NCBI RefSeq assembly: GCF_021216675.1 | Contig: NZ_CP086120.1 | Coordinates: forward strand, 4,028,501 to 4,092,500 | Direction: 5' to 3' | DNA from: Streptomyces gobiensis | Lineage (GTDB): Bacteria > Actinomycetota > Actinomycetes > Streptomycetales > Streptomycetaceae | DNA: 64,000 bases | Part shown: positions 16,979 to 25,785 of the stretch, piece by piece | How positions within the stretch are numbered: position 1 is the first letter of the stretch | Layout of the letters: each line of letters begins with the position of its first letter | The notes under the pieces: generated by a model | What the model was told of the DNA's origin: nothing | Database searches by the model: none | Seen by the model: only the letters and a program-made list of their open reading frames with translations | Translations under genes and position numbers: made by a program

Positions 16979-17249
16979 GGCGGCAACCGCCCTCTTCCGC
17001 TTCACAAGGTGGTGGACAGCGGAAATCAAGGCTACGCCTCTGAGGCCGTTCGGTGCAGTCCACACCCGCCTGGCGTCGCGTAAGTCACATTGGAGGGGGT
17101 GTTTCAGTCGTGAGTTTGGCGGGAAACAAACGAGGTTTTGCGCCGTTCGGGAACAGCTCCAGGCGGCTACGGCGCTCGGCTGCCGCAGCCGTTCCCTGTT
17201 CACGCGGGTGTCACCCTGCGGCGGGATCGGGTCTGCTTTCGAGCCTACG

Positions 17250-18332
17250 TCAATCCGGCAGCCGACCCAGACCCGGGAGGGTGACGCGCATCCGGCAGCC
17301 GCGAGGTGATTCAGCCACCCTGATCCGGCCCCCGTGCAGATCGACCGCCCAGCGCGCGATGGCCAGCCCCAGTCCCGTACCGCCGTCCTGCCCCGCCTTC
17401 GCCGTGGCCGTCCGGCTGAAGCGCTCGAAGACCAGATCGCGGTCGCACTCCGGGATGCCCGGCCCCTCGTCCTGCACCTCCAGCTCCAGCCCCTGCGGCT
17501 GGCTCCCGGGCCGGGCCCGGACGGTGACCCGGCCGTGCGGCGGGCTGTGCTTGACCGCGTTGTCTATCAGGTTGGCCATCACCTGATGCAGCCGCTCCAC
17601 ATCCGCGTGCGCGGTCAGCTCGGGAGGCGAGACATCCAGATGCAGATGGACATCGGTACGGGAGTGGGCGGGGCCCTTGGCCGTATTCGCCTCCCTCAGC
17701 ACATTCGCCAGATTCGGCCACACCTCGAACCGCCGGGCGTGCAGGGGGACGACGCCATGGTCGAGCCGGGAGAGATCCAGCAGATGCTCGACCAGCCCGC
17801 TCAGCCGCTCCGTCTGCCGCAACGCCGTGCGCATGGTCTCCGGATCGGCGTCCGAGACCCCGTCCACCACGTTCTCCAGCACCGCCCGCAGCCCCGCGAT
17901 GGGGGTCCGCAGCTCATGCGAGACATTGGCGACCAGCTCCTTGCGGTGCCGGTCGACGGCCTCCAGATCGGCGGCCATCCGGTTGAAGGTGGCACCGAGC
18001 TCGCCCAGCTCGTCCCGGCGGTCGAAGCGCACGCGTCGCGCGTAGTCGCCGCGCGCCATCGAGCGCGCGGCGTCCGTCATCTCATCCAGCGGCGCGACCA
18101 GACCGTGCGCCACAAACTGGGTGATCAGCAGCGAGGCGATCACCGCGAAGATGGCGATCACCCGTAGCTCTATCGCCGAGTGAAAGGCGACAAAGATCAG
18201 GAAGGTAGTGATAATCACCGAGATGATCACCAGCGCCCCGAGCGCGGCCTTAACCGACCGGTAGGGATCGATCGGCCGCAGACCCTCCCAGGCCCGCTCC
18301 CAGAGCGTCCGTCCCCCGTCGCCTACGCTCAC
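17250..18332 (-). CDS. Sensor histidine kinase (HAMP, HisKA, HATPase)
   Basis: 360 aa from GTG 18332, 5 bp after the response-regulator stop. Two membrane helices flank a very short loop (ALVIISVIITTFLIFV and VIAIFAVIASLLITQFVA, about residues 30-75). A HAMP domain (PLDEMTDAARSMARGDYARRV) follows, then HisKA with the phospho-acceptor His in ANVSHELRTPIAGLR, then N-box ANLIDNAVKHSPP, DEGPGIP and GTGLGLAIAR. The near absence of an extracellular loop suggests it senses a membrane or cytoplasmic signal. This two-component pair sits next to kgd in other streptomycetes too; its stimulus is unknown. Confidence 0.9.
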   Translation of the reverse strand: MSVGDGGRTLWERAWEGLRPIDPYRSVKAALGALVIISVIITTFLIFVAFHSAIELRVIAIFAVIASLLITQFVAHGLVAPLDEMTDAARSMARGDYARRVRFDRRDELGELGATFNRMAADLEAVDRHRKELVANVSHELRTPIAGLRAVLENVVDGVSDADPETMRTALRQTERLSGLVEHLLDLSRLDHGVVPLHARRFEVWPNLANVLREANTAKGPAHSRTDVHLHLDVSPPELTAHADVERLHQVMANLIDNAVKHSPPHGRVTVRARPGSQPQGLELEVQDEGPGIPECDRDLVFERFSRTATAKAGQDGGTGLGLAIARWAVDLHGGRIRVAESPRGCRMRVTLPGLGRLPD

Positions 18333-18337
18333 CCCGC

Positions 18338-19102
18338 TCAGACTCCGTCGGCAGCTGGGGCCGGGGTCTCCAGGGCGTAGCCAACGCCGTGCACCGTACG
18401 GATCCGCTCCGCGCCGATCTTCCGGCGCAGCGCCTTGATATGGCTGTCGACCGTGCGGGTCCCGGAGGCGTCCGCCCAGTCCCACACCTCCGCGAGCAGC
18501 TGCTCACGGGAGAGCACGGCGCGCGGCGAGTGCGCCAGGCACACCAGCAGATCGAACTCCGTCGGCGTCAGATGCACATCCTGCCCCGACACCCGGACCC
18601 GCCGCTGGGCGTGGTCGATCTCCAGCTCGCCCAGCCGCAGGCTGCCCCCGCGGGGGATGGCCGCGGCCAGTGCCGCCCGCTCCACCCGGCGCAGCAGTAC
18701 ATGCACCCGGGCCGCCAGCTCCCGCATGGAGAACGGCTTGGTCATATAGTCGTCCGCGCCGACCCCGAGCCCGACCAGCATGTCGGTCTCATCGTCCCGG
18801 GCGGTCAGCATCAGCACCGGCAACGGCCGCTGCGACTGCACCCGGCGGCAGACCTCCAGGCCGTCAAAGCCCGGCAGCATCACATCCAGCACCAGCAGAT
18901 CCGGCTGCCACGCCTCGGCTGTCTCCACCGCGGCCGGACCGTCGCCCGCCGTCTGCACCATGAATCCCTCGGCCCGCAGCCGTACGGCGATGGCCTCGAC
19001 GATCGTCGGATCATCCTCCACCACCAGGATGCGGCGCTGCGCGCCCGGAGTGGCCGCCGTGCCGCCACTACCGTGGATCTGCGCTGTGTCTCTGTGCTCC
19101 AT
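18338..19102 (-). CDS. OmpR/PhoB-family response regulator
   Basis: 254 aa from ATG 19102. A 25-residue leader precedes a receiver domain (ILVVEDDPTIVEAIAVRL; phospho-Asp in LLVLDVMLPG; MLTARDDETD; TKPFSMRELAARV) and a C-terminal winged helix (VHLTPTEFDLLVCLAHSPRAVLSREQLLAEVW, TVDSHIKALRRKIG). Cotranscribed with the downstream sensor kinase. The target genes are not evident. Confidence 0.92.
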   Translation of the reverse strand: MEHRDTAQIHGSGGTAATPGAQRRILVVEDDPTIVEAIAVRLRAEGFMVQTAGDGPAAVETAEAWQPDLLVLDVMLPGFDGLEVCRRVQSQRPLPVLMLTARDDETDMLVGLGVGADDYMTKPFSMRELAARVHVLLRRVERAALAAAIPRGGSLRLGELEIDHAQRRVRVSGQDVHLTPTEFDLLVCLAHSPRAVLSREQLLAEVWDWADASGTRTVDSHIKALRRKIGAERIRTVHGVGYALETPAPAADGV

Positions 19103-19178
19103 ACGCCCGCCCTGTGTGTCCTGTGCCGATCCCGTGGAGATGCCTGGCAGCAGCGTAAGGGGCAGCTGTGCGCTGCGG

Positions 19179-19976
19179 CTATGCCGGTTTAGCCGCGAGG
19201 TGAACCACGTCGGGGACGCCTCGGGCAACGGCGATTTCTTCCGTCCGTACCCTCCGGAATCCGATATTCCGCAATGCTTCCTCAAATGCCCCGGACGGCT
19301 GTGCGGACCAGACGGCGAGCACTCCGCCCGGGGCCAGCCGGGCGAGGCAGTCGGCCAGCCCGGCCGGGGAGTAGAGGGAAGCGTTGTCCTCGGTCACCGT
19401 CCAGTCGGGGCCATTGTCGATGTCCAGACAGAGCGCGTCATAGCGTGTGCCGGCGGTCCGTACATAAGAGACCAGATCGGCGCAGATGATCTCGGTGCGC
19501 GGATCGGCCAGCGCCCCGGCGGAGATCTCAGCCAGCGGCCCCTCACGGTGCCAGTCGATGATCGCCCGTTCCCGCTCGACCACCGTGATCCGCCCCCAGC
19601 GGGGCTCGGCGGCCGCCTCCGCGAGTGAGAAGCCGACGCCCAGTCCGCCGATCAGCACCGAGGGCCGCCGTGGCCCCGCCCGGTCGCCCAGCTGGTTCAG
19701 CTTGTCCTGCTGGTCCAGCTCGCCCAGCGCGGCGCGGACCAGCAGCCGCTCGGAGCGGCCGTCGGAGGTGTCCATGAGAAAGCAGCCATTGGCGATGATC
19801 TGCAGCACTCCGCCATGGCGGCGCAGCACCACTTCGCCATACGGGCCGTCCCGTCGCTCCAGGACCCGGGGCGCGTCGACGGGGTCATGCGGGTCATGTG
19901 AGGAGCCATGCGAGGGGTCATACGAGGGGTCATACGAGGGGTCATACGAGTGGAGCATGCGTCCGCATTCAATCAC
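19179..19976 (-). CDS. SpeE-like class I methyltransferase-fold protein
   Basis: About 265 aa from GTG 19976 (259 aa from ATG 19958). A Tyr-Asp-Pro-Ser repeat at the N-terminus comes from a 12-bp tandem repeat at about 19908-19950. The Rossmann core VLIGGLGVGFSLAEAA, the acidic VVERERAIIDWHR and the later DALCLDIDNGPDWTV resemble spermidine-synthase-like proteins, but the usual GGGDGG loop is absent. It is probably a SAM-dependent enzyme of unknown substrate rather than a true spermidine synthase. It stands alone between the response regulator and a divergent membrane gene. Confidence 0.7.
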   Translation of the reverse strand: MIECGRMLHSYDPSYDPSYDPSHGSSHDPHDPVDAPRVLERRDGPYGEVVLRRHGGVLQIIANGCFLMDTSDGRSERLLVRAALGELDQQDKLNQLGDRAGPRRPSVLIGGLGVGFSLAEAAAEPRWGRITVVERERAIIDWHREGPLAEISAGALADPRTEIICADLVSYVRTAGTRYDALCLDIDNGPDWTVTEDNASLYSPAGLADCLARLAPGGVLAVWSAQPSGAFEEALRNIGFRRVRTEEIAVARGVPDVVHLAAKPA

Positions 19977-20097
19977 CGGTCACCACCCGGCGGTACTCAG
20001 CCAGTTGACAGGCGCGCCATGGAACACGGACATTGGCGGAGACCGGATGATCCGGATGGCTGAGTGGCTGCCGCCCGGGAGCGGAAGGAGCCGGGCA

Positions 20098-20871
20098 ATG
20101 CGTACCTGGGCACGGACGGCGCGCGCGGACACGCCTACGCTGGTGCGCCCTGCCATGCCACGGCAGTCAGCGTCACTCCGGTTCGGCCGCGACGGCGGCG
20201 ACGAACGGCCCGGCCCGGCGCCGGTCGCCCCGCACACCCATCTGATACGGCTGCTGCCCACCCCGACCGGGACCCCCTTCACCTTTGTCTACGGCCTCAT
20301 CCTGGTCGCCACCACGGTCCTCACCCGTGTCGCCGACCCGGCAGCGGTCAGCCGGTGGCTCGCCGGTTCCAGTGCGCATGTGGAGAACCTGGCTCAGGAG
20401 CCGCTCTTCGTACTGGTCGCCAGCGCGCTCTTCTACGCGGGCCCGCTGCTCTCCCCCTTCGCGGTCGGCTTCATTCTTGTGCTGACCGCCCTGGAGCGCC
20501 GTATCGGCGGCTGGCGGACGGCCGCAGTCTTCGCCGTCGGCCATCTGCTGGCCACCCTCGCCACCCAGCTCACCGTGGCAGCCGCCGTAGCACTCGGCCA
20601 TCTTCCGGAGTCCTCGCTGACCCGCTTCGACTACGGCATCAGCTACGGCGTACTGGCCTGCACCGGTGGACTCGCCGGGGTGCTCCGGGCGGTCTGGCTG
20701 CGCTGGCTGCTGCTCGCCGCGGTCGGCACGATGGTCATCTCCGATCTGGTCTCGCTGACCGATCCCCTGACCAACTGGGGCCACCTCATCGCCCTGCTGA
20801 CCGGTATCGCCCTGTGGCCGCTGCTCCGCCGCTACCAGCGGCGCGGCTCAGCGGCACCGCGCAGCGCGTAG
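20098..20871 (+). CDS. Rhomboid-like membrane protein
   Basis: 257 aa from ATG 20098 (GGAAGGAG eight bases upstream). A soluble N-terminal tail of about 58 residues precedes at least five membrane helices. The rhomboid pattern is visible: a GxSxG-type GISYG with Ser182 and, in the last helices, a His in NWGHLIALLTG (His229). This could be an intramembrane serine protease dyad, although many streptomycete proteins annotated this way lack proven activity. It overlaps the 3' end of the convergent gene at 20832-21428 by 40 bp. Confidence 0.65.
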   Translation: MRTWARTARADTPTLVRPAMPRQSASLRFGRDGGDERPGPAPVAPHTHLIRLLPTPTGTPFTFVYGLILVATTVLTRVADPAAVSRWLAGSSAHVENLAQEPLFVLVASALFYAGPLLSPFAVGFILVLTALERRIGGWRTAAVFAVGHLLATLATQLTVAAAVALGHLPESSLTRFDYGISYGVLACTGGLAGVLRAVWLRWLLLAAVGTMVISDLVSLTDPLTNWGHLIALLTGIALWPLLRRYQRRGSAAPRSA

Positions 20872-21428
20872 AGCACCCAGCCGAGCACGAAAGCCGCACC
20901 CGCCGTCCACCACGCCGCCGTCTGCGGGCCCGGCTGCGCCAGCCACGCCCATACGGCGGACCCGCCGACCGGCCACCGGCCCACGGTGAGGAGGGCCGCG
21001 CCCGCCCATGCGAGCATCGGCAGCCAGCTGAGCCGGGCACCGAGCACCACCGCCGCCCCGGCGGTCACCCCGGTCGCGCCGACTACGTTGCGCACCATCA
21101 CCGCCGCCCCGAGCTCATCCGGGCGCTCCCGTGCGGCCAGCGCGAGCAGGGCAGCGGCCAGCGCTGTCAGGGCGAGCAGCTGCGCCGACCGCAGGGCCAC
21201 CCAGGGCCGTACCGCCGTACGGTCCAGCTCCGGGCTGTGCTGGTGCAGGCTCACCCCGATCGCCGCCGATACGGCCAGCGGGGCGAGTGCGGTCACCGGC
21301 AGCGGGGCACCGGGGCCGAGGAAGGACGAGCCGGCGAGCCACTCAGCGCACCAGGCGGCCAGCAGCGCGCCGACCGCCAGGGCGGCGAGGGTGGCGGGGA
21401 GGGCACGGGAGTGGGCGTAGAGCATCAT
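20832..21428 (-). CDS. Membrane protein of the ECF/ABC operon
   Basis: 198 aa from ATG 21428, overlapping the upstream permease stop (ATGA). Composed almost entirely of Ala/Leu/Val-rich helices (about six), with no recognised catalytic motif. As the last gene of a five-gene operon encoding an ECF sigma factor, anti-sigma protein and ABC transporter, it is probably an extra transmembrane subunit of that transporter. It converges on the rhomboid-like gene with a 40-bp tail overlap. Confidence 0.7.
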   Translation of the reverse strand: MMLYAHSRALPATLAALAVGALLAAWCAEWLAGSSFLGPGAPLPVTALAPLAVSAAIGVSLHQHSPELDRTAVRPWVALRSAQLLALTALAAALLALAARERPDELGAAVMVRNVVGATGVTAGAAVVLGARLSWLPMLAWAGAALLTVGRWPVGGSAVWAWLAQPGPQTAAWWTAGAAFVLGWVLYALRGAAEPRRW

Positions 21429-22825
21429 GGCGCGCTCACCTTCCTGGTGTCGCAGGCGCGGGTGGCGTTGAGGAATTCGCCGAGCCAGGCGTCGCGTTCG
21501 CCCTTGGACATGGCTGACAGCCGCTTTCTGACCCGCACATACTCCGGTTTGGCGCGCTCGGCCTCCGGATTGAGGTGGCCGAAGTGCTTGTCCCAGACCG
21601 GGTCCGGGGCCAGCCAGTGCACTACGGCGTCGGCGACCGGGGTGCGGGCGTACTGGTCCGCGTCCGGGGCGGCTTCACATCCGGGTGGGAAGACAGCGGC
21701 CGCAGCGGCGTTGAGGGCGAAGTTCTCTTCGTTGATCAGCCGGTTGCGCTCGAAGTAGTGCTCCGTGAACTCGGGAAGCCGCACCTCTCCGGGGCCGAGC
21801 GCATGCGGTCCGCTGACGAAGCGGACCGGAGCACCGGGGACGTTCCGCAGCTTGGCCCGCAGATCCGCCATCCCGGCAGCGATGCCCGGCAGCTTCTTTC
21901 CGTGCACCCGGCTCACACATATCCGCGGGGTGCCGTCATCGCAGACCGGGGCCGCCGCGGCCGGATCCGGGCGCCACAGCCCGTCCCCGGTCTGCACCAG
22001 CAGCACCGCCCCGGCCGCCGCGATGGCCAGCGGCACCAGCGCGGTGGCCCGGCGGCGGGCGGCGTATGCCAGCAGCGCGGCGGCGGCCAGCCCGCCCGTC
22101 CAGGCCATCGCGGCCGGACCGAACCACCACACCGGCTGGTCCCAGCGGTAGTAGTGGTCTTGGACCGGGCTGAGCACGGCGAGGTCCGACGCGTCGTACG
22201 CGAGCCGGAACAGCGCCAGATAGGTGCACAGCGCGAGCAGCGGAGCGGCCGCCCGCCAGGGCATCAGCCGCCCTGCGACAAACCCCAGCAGCCCCAGCGC
22301 GGCCAGCGCCACCGCGTCCGCCGCGAGCAGTGAGAGGAACGGGCCGCCCGCGCTCGCGTACGGCCAGGTCATCAGCGCGGTCACCACCGCAGCCAGCAGA
22401 TATCCGACGACCGGCCACACCATGGTGGGCGCCGCCGCGGCCAGCGTCCGGCGCAGCCGGGAACCGGGCAGGGCGGCCAGCAGATCGCCGGTGCCCCGGC
22501 GCCGCTCCCGGCCGCCCTGCCAGCATCCCGCGGCGACCGCGACGGGACCGGCGAGCAGCATGGCCGCCAGCCGGAGCATGATGCTGGTCTCACCCCACTG
22601 GCCCTGCCAGCTGCCCGCCTTGTCGAGCATGCCCGCGCACAGGACCGCGGCGATCAGCAGGCCGCTCAGCGGCCCGAGGCCCCGCCGCAGCTCGGTGCGG
22701 AGTGGATGGGGTGTACGGGGCGGGTGGGCCCCTGCCGTCCCCTGTGCGGCAGGGGCCCCTTTCGCCGGGACGTTCGCCGGGACATTCCCCGGGACGTTCT
22801 CGGGGCCCGTCACCGGGGCGTTCAC
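21425..22825 (-). CDS. ABC-2-type permease with a large extracytoplasmic domain
   Basis: 466 aa. A Pro/Val-rich cytoplasmic tail (1-45) leads into about six helices (50-290), then a soluble segment of about 160 residues after LLVQTGDGLWRPDP. The latter includes two cysteine positions (PVCDDGTPRICVSRVHG), ends in a Cys-containing tail (ATRACDTRKV) and has a metalloprotease-like spacing of His/Glu (FTEHYFERNRLINEENF) that may be coincidental. ATG 22825 overlaps the ATPase stop. Probably the membrane subunit driven by that ATPase; the substrate is unknown. Confidence 0.75.
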   Translation of the reverse strand: MNAPVTGPENVPGNVPANVPAKGAPAAQGTAGAHPPRTPHPLRTELRRGLGPLSGLLIAAVLCAGMLDKAGSWQGQWGETSIMLRLAAMLLAGPVAVAAGCWQGGRERRRGTGDLLAALPGSRLRRTLAAAAPTMVWPVVGYLLAAVVTALMTWPYASAGGPFLSLLAADAVALAALGLLGFVAGRLMPWRAAAPLLALCTYLALFRLAYDASDLAVLSPVQDHYYRWDQPVWWFGPAAMAWTGGLAAAALLAYAARRRATALVPLAIAAAGAVLLVQTGDGLWRPDPAAAAPVCDDGTPRICVSRVHGKKLPGIAAGMADLRAKLRNVPGAPVRFVSGPHALGPGEVRLPEFTEHYFERNRLINEENFALNAAAAAVFPPGCEAAPDADQYARTPVADAVVHWLAPDPVWDKHFGHLNPEAERAKPEYVRVRKRLSAMSKGERDAWLGEFLNATRACDTRKVSAP

Positions 22826-23604
22826 TGGACCACCGACCGGGCCGTGGTCCGGTGTTCACGCAGCGCGGCGGTGTAGCCACGCTCGATCGGGCTGCCGCCC
22901 GAGCCCGCCGCTGAGCCGGCCGTACGCTCGCCGAGCGCGGTGAGCTCCGCCGTTGTGCCCCGGTAGGCGACCCGGCCGCTGTCCAGCAGCGTCACCTCGT
23001 GGCACGCCGCCGTCACGTCCTCGACCAGATGGGTGGAGACGACCACGGTGGACTCCTCGCCCAGCTCCCGCAGCAGCGCGCGGAACTCGACCCGCTGTTC
23101 GGGGTCGAGCCCGGCGGTCGGCTCGTCGAGCAGCAGCAGCGCGGGGTCGTTGACGATCGCCTGGGCGATCCCGACACGGCGCACCATGCCGCCGGAGAGG
23201 GTACGGATCTTGGTGTCGAGACGGTCCGAAAGGCCGACCCTGGCCACCGCCCGTTCCACAGCGGCGGCCGCGGTGGAGCCCGGTATCTCCTTCAGCCACG
23301 CCATATAGGCGGTGAACTCCCGCACGGTGAACCCCGGGTAGTAGCCGAACTCCTGCGGCAGATAGCCGAGCCGCCGCCGTACAGCCGTGCGGCCCCGGTG
23401 CCCGGCGATGTTCTCGCCGAGCAGCTCGACCGTGCCATCGGCGGGTGCGCAGACCGTGGCCAGCACCCGGACGAGGGAGGTCTTGCCCGCGCCGTTCGGC
23501 CCGAGCAGCCCGTGCACCCCGGTGCTCAGGGTGAGGTCGACCGCGTCGAGTGCGGTCGTTTTGCGGTGGCGGACGGTCAGTCCGCTCACGGTCACGCTGG
23601 TCAT
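22822..23604 (-). CDS. ABC transporter ATP-binding protein
   Basis: 260 aa from ATG 23604. Walker A GPNGAGKTS at 35-43, Q-loop LGYLPQEFGYYPGFTVREF, signature LSGGMVRRVGIA, Walker B LLLLDEPTAGLDPEQ and switch VVSTHLVEDV, all intact. The CcmA/NatA-like subtype usually energises ABC-2 exporters. It is flanked by the anti-sigma/membrane gene (4-bp overlap) and the permease (4-bp overlap). Confidence 0.93.
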   Translation of the reverse strand: MTSVTVSGLTVRHRKTTALDAVDLTLSTGVHGLLGPNGAGKTSLVRVLATVCAPADGTVELLGENIAGHRGRTAVRRRLGYLPQEFGYYPGFTVREFTAYMAWLKEIPGSTAAAAVERAVARVGLSDRLDTKIRTLSGGMVRRVGIAQAIVNDPALLLLDEPTAGLDPEQRVEFRALLRELGEESTVVVSTHLVEDVTAACHEVTLLDSGRVAYRGTTAELTALGERTAGSAAGSGGSPIERGYTAALREHRTTARSVVQ

Positions 23605-24512
23605 ACGCGCTCCACATAGTCGAAGGAGGTACGGCGCACGGCGAGCAGCACCGTGCAGACGGCGGCGGCCGCGGCCCAGCCGCCCTGCGCCGCGGGCCCG
23701 CCCAGCAGCCCGCTGAGGACGTCGGCCAGTTGGCCCGCCGGGGACCGGGCGGGGTGGCCGGGACCGGCCGGGGCGAAGAACTTGGTGCCGACCACCAGCA
23801 GCCACCCCGCGCCGACCACGGCCGAGCCGGTCCAGCAGCCGGTATACGAGCCAAGCGCGAGCGCCGCGAGGGTGAGAGCGAGCCCCGGCAGCAGCCAGGC
23901 CGCGAAGGCGGGCCCGCCCGCCACGGATGGCAGCAGCAGCGCGGTGAGCGACAGCAGCGGCACGGTGAAGCCGAGTACGGCCCCGGTACGCAACAGCAGC
24001 AGCCGCAGTCCGCCGCCCGGCGTCGAGGCGGCCAGCTCGTGCAGCGGGTCGGTGTGCCGTCCGTACGACAGGGCGACGCCCAGCACCGGTAGCACCGGGG
24101 CGATCGCCAGCAACAGCGGGCGGGCGCCGTCAATCCCGGCCAGCCGCGCGAGCCCGACGGCCAGCGCCGCGGCGGACACCATCGCCAGCAGCCACCCCCG
24201 GCGCAGTGCGGGCCCGGCGGCCCAGGCGGTACGGGCGGTACGGGCTGTACGGGCGAACCGCCCGACCGCAGCCGGTCGCCCCCTGGCCCCGGCGCCGTCC
24301 AGTACGGCGGACCGTACCTCTGCGAGTACCGGGGCCGCCGGTCCCGCCGCGACGGCGGCGGAGACGTGCCCCGCGCACTCGGTACAGGACTCCAGATGCT
24401 TCTCGACCGACCAGCAGTCGGTCTCCGGCAGTGAGCCATCGGCGTAGCCGATGGCCTGCGCGGTGCTGAGGTGCCAGTTCATACGGTGCCGGTTCATACG
24501 GTGCCGGTTCAT
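23601..24512 (-). CDS. Zinc-finger anti-sigma domain fused to a multi-helix membrane protein
   Basis: 303 aa from ATG 24512, overlapping the sigma-factor stop (ATGA). An N-terminal HLESCTECAGHV is an HxxxCxxC zinc anti-sigma motif (about residues 40-51). It is followed by some 200 residues of helices with a permease-like character. The protein should hold the adjacent ECF sigma factor inactive until a signal linked to the transporter arrives. The first codons lie in a 15-bp tandem repeat that creates three in-frame ATGs (MNRHR-MNRHR-MNWH), so the exact start is uncertain. Confidence 0.8.
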   Translation of the reverse strand: MNRHRMNRHRMNWHLSTAQAIGYADGSLPETDCWSVEKHLESCTECAGHVSAAVAAGPAAPVLAEVRSAVLDGAGARGRPAAVGRFARTARTARTAWAAGPALRRGWLLAMVSAAALAVGLARLAGIDGARPLLLAIAPVLPVLGVALSYGRHTDPLHELAASTPGGGLRLLLLRTGAVLGFTVPLLSLTALLLPSVAGGPAFAAWLLPGLALTLAALALGSYTGCWTGSAVVGAGWLLVVGTKFFAPAGPGHPARSPAGQLADVLSGLLGGPAAQGGWAAAAAVCTVLLAVRRTSFDYVERV

Positions 24513-25105
24513 GCTGTGCCTCCCAGCGGGTGGGCGGGCGTGCCGAGCGCGGTCCGCAGCTCGCGGCGGGCGCGCATGGCGCGGGTTTTGACGGTGCCCT
24601 CGGGGATGCCGAGGAGCTGGGCGGCCTCCCGGGTGGTGAGGCCGTCGATCACCGTGGCGCGCAGCACGGAGCGCAGTTCGGGGGAGAGCCGGTCGAGGGC
24701 GCTGCCCAGCTCGCCATAGCGGAGCCCACCGAGAACCTGGTCCTCGGCGGACGGCGTCACGGCGACCGGAATGGGCGTCTCCGCCGGGGCGGTCTCGGGC
24801 GTACGCGTGGCGGCGCGCCGGGCGTCGACCAGCCGCCGGGCGGCGATCGTCCACAGCCAGCCGCCCGCCTCCCCGCTGCCGCGGTGCCGCGCCGCGGAGC
24901 GCCATACCGTGACGAAGGTGTCCTGCAGCACCTCACGCACGGTCTCGGGGTCGCCGCAGCGGCGGGAGAGCCGGGCGTGCAGCCATCCGGCGTGCCGGTC
25001 GTACAGCGTGCCGAGTGCTTGGTCGTCGCCCCTGGCGACGGCGCGCAGCAGCGCCGCGTCGCTGTCGCTCTCGGATGGTGCCCCCATGGGCCGGAACAGT
25101 CTCAC
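24509..25105 (-). CDS. ECF RNA polymerase sigma factor
   Basis: 198 aa from GTG 25105 (192 aa from ATG 25087). Sigma region 2 (LLRAVARGDDQALGTLYDRHAGWLHARL, EVLQDTFVTVWRSAARHRG, WLWTIAARRLVDARR) and region 4 (LDRLSPELRSVLRATVIDGLTTREAAQLLGIPEGTVKTRAMRARRELR) are complete. First gene of the sigma/anti-sigma/ABC operon, with every junction overlapping by 4 bp. Confidence 0.9.
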   Translation of the reverse strand: MRLFRPMGAPSESDSDAALLRAVARGDDQALGTLYDRHAGWLHARLSRRCGDPETVREVLQDTFVTVWRSAARHRGSGEAGGWLWTIAARRLVDARRAATRTPETAPAETPIPVAVTPSAEDQVLGGLRYGELGSALDRLSPELRSVLRATVIDGLTTREAAQLLGIPEGTVKTRAMRARRELRTALGTPAHPLGGTA

Positions 25106-25114
25106 GCCCTCTCT

Positions 25115-25140
25115 ATCGCCAAGGAGAGCGGCACCGGTTC
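25115..25140 (-). promoter_or_regulatory. Possible autoregulated ECF promoter
   Basis: On the minus strand GAACC (25140-25136) is 17 bp upstream of CGAT (25118-25115), an arrangement like ECF -35 GAAC and -10 CGTC elements. It would give a nearly leaderless transcript for the sigma gene at 25105. The -10 match is imperfect. Confidence 0.2.
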
Positions 25141-25302
25141 ACGGTGTGGGCGTGCCACGATGGATATGCGCGTAGATCCACGAGGCGGAACAGGGTTGGA
25201 ATGCTGCCGTTGGTCTATGCCTGAGAAATACTGGGAGAACTGCGGCAATGGCCGCGGATGGCAGAGAGTTTCCTGGCATGGAAAGCGGGAAAGGGCGCTG
25301 AC

Positions 25303-25764
25303 GTGCATAAGGCTGGGACCGAAGATGACGGCCCTGAATTCCTGGATCTCGAAAGGGAGTTGGCGGTATTTCTCCGCCGTGCCCGGGCCTCCTCCGGGGA
25401 GCTGGCCCGTGAGGTCCATCCGGATCTCGAGCCCGCCGCCTATGGTCTGCTGCTCCGGCTTGAGGACGCCGGGACACAGCGTGCCACGGATCTTGCCGGG
25501 TACTTCGGTGTAGGCAAGGCCACGATGAGCCGCCAGCTGCGGGCGCTGGAGGCTCTGGGGCTGATCGCCCGCAGCCCCGACCCCATCGATGGCCGGGCGT
25601 CGCTGGTGCAGCTCACCGAGGAGGGCCGGAACCGGTTCAGCCGGGTCCGGCGCGCCCGCCGGGAGCAGTACGTCCGTAAGCTGGCGACCTGGGACCGGGC
25701 CGAGATCGCCGAACTGGCGCGGCTGCTGCATCAGCTCAACGCCCTCAGCGGCACCGAGGAGTAA
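25303..25764 (+). CDS. MarR-family regulator
   Basis: 153 aa from GTG 25303 (GAAAGGG 7 bp upstream); an ATG at 25258 would add 15 residues without a good ribosome-binding site. Winged helix-turn-helix at about 55-110: ATDLAGYFGVGKATMSRQLRALEALGLIARSPDPIDGRASLVQLTEEG, with the DxR wing motif. Divergent from the ECF operon across about 200 bp, which it may regulate. Effector unknown. Confidence 0.85.
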   Translation: MHKAGTEDDGPEFLDLERELAVFLRRARASSGELAREVHPDLEPAAYGLLLRLEDAGTQRATDLAGYFGVGKATMSRQLRALEALGLIARSPDPIDGRASLVQLTEEGRNRFSRVRRARREQYVRKLATWDRAEIAELARLLHQLNALSGTEE

Positions 25765-25785
25765 CCCACCCCGCAGCAGGTGCCG

